From the NCBI GenBank assembly GCA_009746045.1, contig RPFO01000072.1, forward strand, positions 3,483,237 through 3,547,236: a stretch of DNA of 64,000 nt, in the 5' to 3' direction. The notes under the pieces were generated by a model. The model was not told the DNA's origin, made no database searches, and saw only the letters and a program-made list of their open reading frames with translations. Each line of letters opens with the position of its first letter. Position 1 is the stretch's first letter. The position numbers and the translations under genes were made by a program. This DNA is from Mesostigma viride (lineage: Eukaryota > Streptophyta > Mesostigmatophyceae > Mesostigmatales > Mesostigmataceae). Positions 62,677 to 64,000 of the stretch are shown here, in pieces.

Positions 62677-63285
62677 ATGCGCGCCTTCACAAGTTTTTTG
62701 CCTCGCCCGGCTCCTGTCCCTATCCCAATACCAATCCCGCTGCCTGTTCCTGTTCCTCGACCAAGGCCGCGTCCACGACCGAGAGTTTTGGCCGGAAACC
62801 AGAGTCCGTGGGATCGCGACGTGTATATCGTGAATAAAAACCACCCGTTCCAATCTCTTCTGGCGGTTTGCGACATTGAACGCGATCGAAAAACTAACGT
62901 TATGCGGCCCATGACACACGTTCTTGGCTTCAACGATGAGAAAATGGCGCTTCTCATGGAAAAGATTGCGCAAGATGATGAGAAAACGGGGCGTCTTAAC
63001 GAATGGGCGATCGACGACGACAAAGTCGAGTCTTTCTTGAAAACAAAACTTGAAGACTTTGTCATGTCTATTCAAGAAGAAGAAACACCACAGGTTTCTA
63101 TAAGCCATGAAACTCACATCGAAGTCCGACAGATGCCATTTCGGGACTTGATCAATTGGACTGGTTTGTCCGGAATGGTACTCAGAATTATAGAGATACA
63201 AAACGGAAAAGTCGTGATTTCTTCACATTATCCCAGGGATGATTGCATGTATTTCATTCCATTTATTAAGATGTGTTTACGGTAG
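62677..63285 (+). CDS. Viral protein with proline dipeptide repeats, 202 aa
   Basis: Residues 10-38 consist of alternating proline and Ile/Val/Leu/Arg (PIPIPIPLPVPVPRPRPRPR), a stiff extended segment. The rest is a mixed alpha/beta domain with an acidic helix. Similar dipeptide repeats act as spacers in other proteins. No family is recognised. It is divergent from the Rieske gene. Confidence 0.68.
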   Translation: MRAFTSFLPRPAPVPIPIPIPLPVPVPRPRPRPRPRVLAGNQSPWDRDVYIVNKNHPFQSLLAVCDIERDRKTNVMRPMTHVLGFNDEKMALLMEKIAQDDEKTGRLNEWAIDDDKVESFLKTKLEDFVMSIQEEETPQVSISHETHIEVRQMPFRDLINWTGLSGMVLRIIEIQNGKVVISSHYPRDDCMYFIPFIKMCLR

Positions 63286-63323
63286 TCATGCTTCGTTGAA
63301 TCGGACGCTTCTGTCCACAGGCT

Positions 63324-63785
63324 CTATGCCTTGAATGGCTGTGTATGATTCTGCTGCCCAAGTTTCCAGTGGGCGAAACAAAATGGCAATGAAACAAGAA
63401 CAGCTACTGCTATTCCCATGACGGAATAAAAAGGGACCACTCGGAACAATGAATCTTTCCCGAGATATTTATAGGTTTGAAACGTAAGAGCGCTCCAGAT
63501 GGCTGCACCAATGATCTGGGCCGCAATTCCCGTCCAATTTCGTTTTTTATCAGTTCCAGATGACGTCATTCTTGCCGTCGCGTATATGATGCCGGACATT
63601 GCGAGAAGGGCGACATAATTGACGTTCTTTGTCACGCTTGTCTGCCATATCCACATTTTGCTCAAGGGGTCTTGCGTCTGATATTGAAAGAGCTGCCGAA
63701 AGAGTGTCGGACGCAGGATTTTTGTTTCACGTCCTCTGAGTTCGTTACTATCGACGAAGTCAGAATTCTCGTTACGAGTTTGCAT
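63324..63785 (-). CDS. Four-helix membrane protein, 153 aa
   Basis: A polar, charged N-terminus of about 45 residues is followed by four hydrophobic segments (about 55-70, 83-100, 112-130 and 132-143). It resembles the gene at 23768-24202 in plan. No family is recognised. A virion membrane role is possible. Confidence 0.66.
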   Translation of the reverse strand: MQTRNENSDFVDSNELRGRETKILRPTLFRQLFQYQTQDPLSKMWIWQTSVTKNVNYVALLAMSGIIYATARMTSSGTDKKRNWTGIAAQIIGAAIWSALTFQTYKYLGKDSLFRVVPFYSVMGIAVAVLVSLPFCFAHWKLGQQNHTQPFKA

Positions 63786-63835
63786 GGTTCGTTACCATAC
63801 GCAAACGATTTTTTAATCCGAGTGGTCTGACTTCT

Positions 63836-64000
63836 TCACTGCGGGGTGTAGCTCCCGAGGACATACTTCAGACAGAAATCGCCGGCGGTCCATCCGTTGT
63901 GGAGTTTGTGATCTACTGTGGCGCTCGCTCCCAGCTTCCGTAGCTCGTTTAACGTCTTTCGAACGTCTCCGACAGACATATCCGGAATCGACGTGCTCAT
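63836..64000 (-). CDS. Small viral protein, 54 aa (at window edge)
   Basis: An ATG falls exactly on the last three bases of the window, and the frame runs to TGA 63836-63838. It encodes PDMSVGDVRKTLNELRKLGA and a short aromatic end. If the frame continues beyond the window, the true start may lie further upstream. No family is recognised. Confidence 0.5.
   Translation of the reverse strand: MSTSIPDMSVGDVRKTLNELRKLGASATVDHKLHNGWTAGDFCLKYVLGSYTPQ

Noticed and set aside
1-64000. tRNA or rRNA genes
   Set aside because: No cloverleaf with a GGTTCRANYCC arm or rRNA-like stretch was recognised by eye. A covariance-model search (tRNAscan-SE) would be decisive.

Overview
The window looks like a stretch of a nucleocytoplasmic large DNA virus (Nucleocytoviricota) integrated in a eukaryotic genome and now decaying. 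About 65 closely packed genes lie on both strands. Ends often overlap by a few bases and no spliceosomal introns are evident. Several products belong to giant-virus families: a D5-type SF3 helicase, a poxvirus A22-like Holliday junction resolvase, a YqaJ/lambda-type exonuclease, a VLTF-2-like late transcription factor, and proteins resembling DUF5832, DUF5871, DUF5760 and DUF5759 (DUF assignments from memory). No capsid protein, DNA polymerase or RNA polymerase gene falls in the window. The green-lineage look of the elements (TOC1/PAT/Kangaroo-type retroelements, a GC-rich LINE, Ty1/copia) suggests an algal or plant host, but this is inference.

Layout. 1-5368: Ty1/copia element on the minus strand, cut by the window edge. 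5369-7233: viral genes. 7234-12583: complete tyrosine-recombinase (YR) retroelement with split direct repeats, sitting inside the viral exonuclease gene. 12584-29925: viral core with exonuclease, resolvase, D5 helicase, RING/TRAF protein, endonucleases, SET protein and HMG-like peptide. 29926-31924: ORF-less YR-type element on the minus strand inside the VLTF-2 gene. 32346-34308: third element of this type, ORF-less, near the 3' end of a membrane-protein gene. 34309-36833: viral genes including a lipase. 36834-38522: piggyBac-like element at a TTAA site inside a small membrane-protein gene. 38527-59696: viral genes for OTU, MYND, 2OG oxygenase, Rieske, cysteine desulfurase, coiled-coil, SNase and J-domain proteins, with an unusual 32-bp repeat system at 44521-45732. 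59715-61646: 5'-truncated LINE with a restriction-like endonuclease and a 13-bp target duplication. 61658-64000: viral genes including a second Rieske protein.

How the genes fit together. The viral set covers DNA replication and recombination, late transcription, small membrane proteins that may be virion components, and many candidate host-interface proteins (RING/TRAF, OTU, MYND, SET, F-box-like). Oxygenase and sulfur-transfer enzymes add a metabolic layer. Six mobile elements have entered. Five interrupt viral reading frames and several other viral genes carry frameshifts, so this stretch is unlikely to produce virus. No tRNA, rRNA or CRISPR array was recognised.
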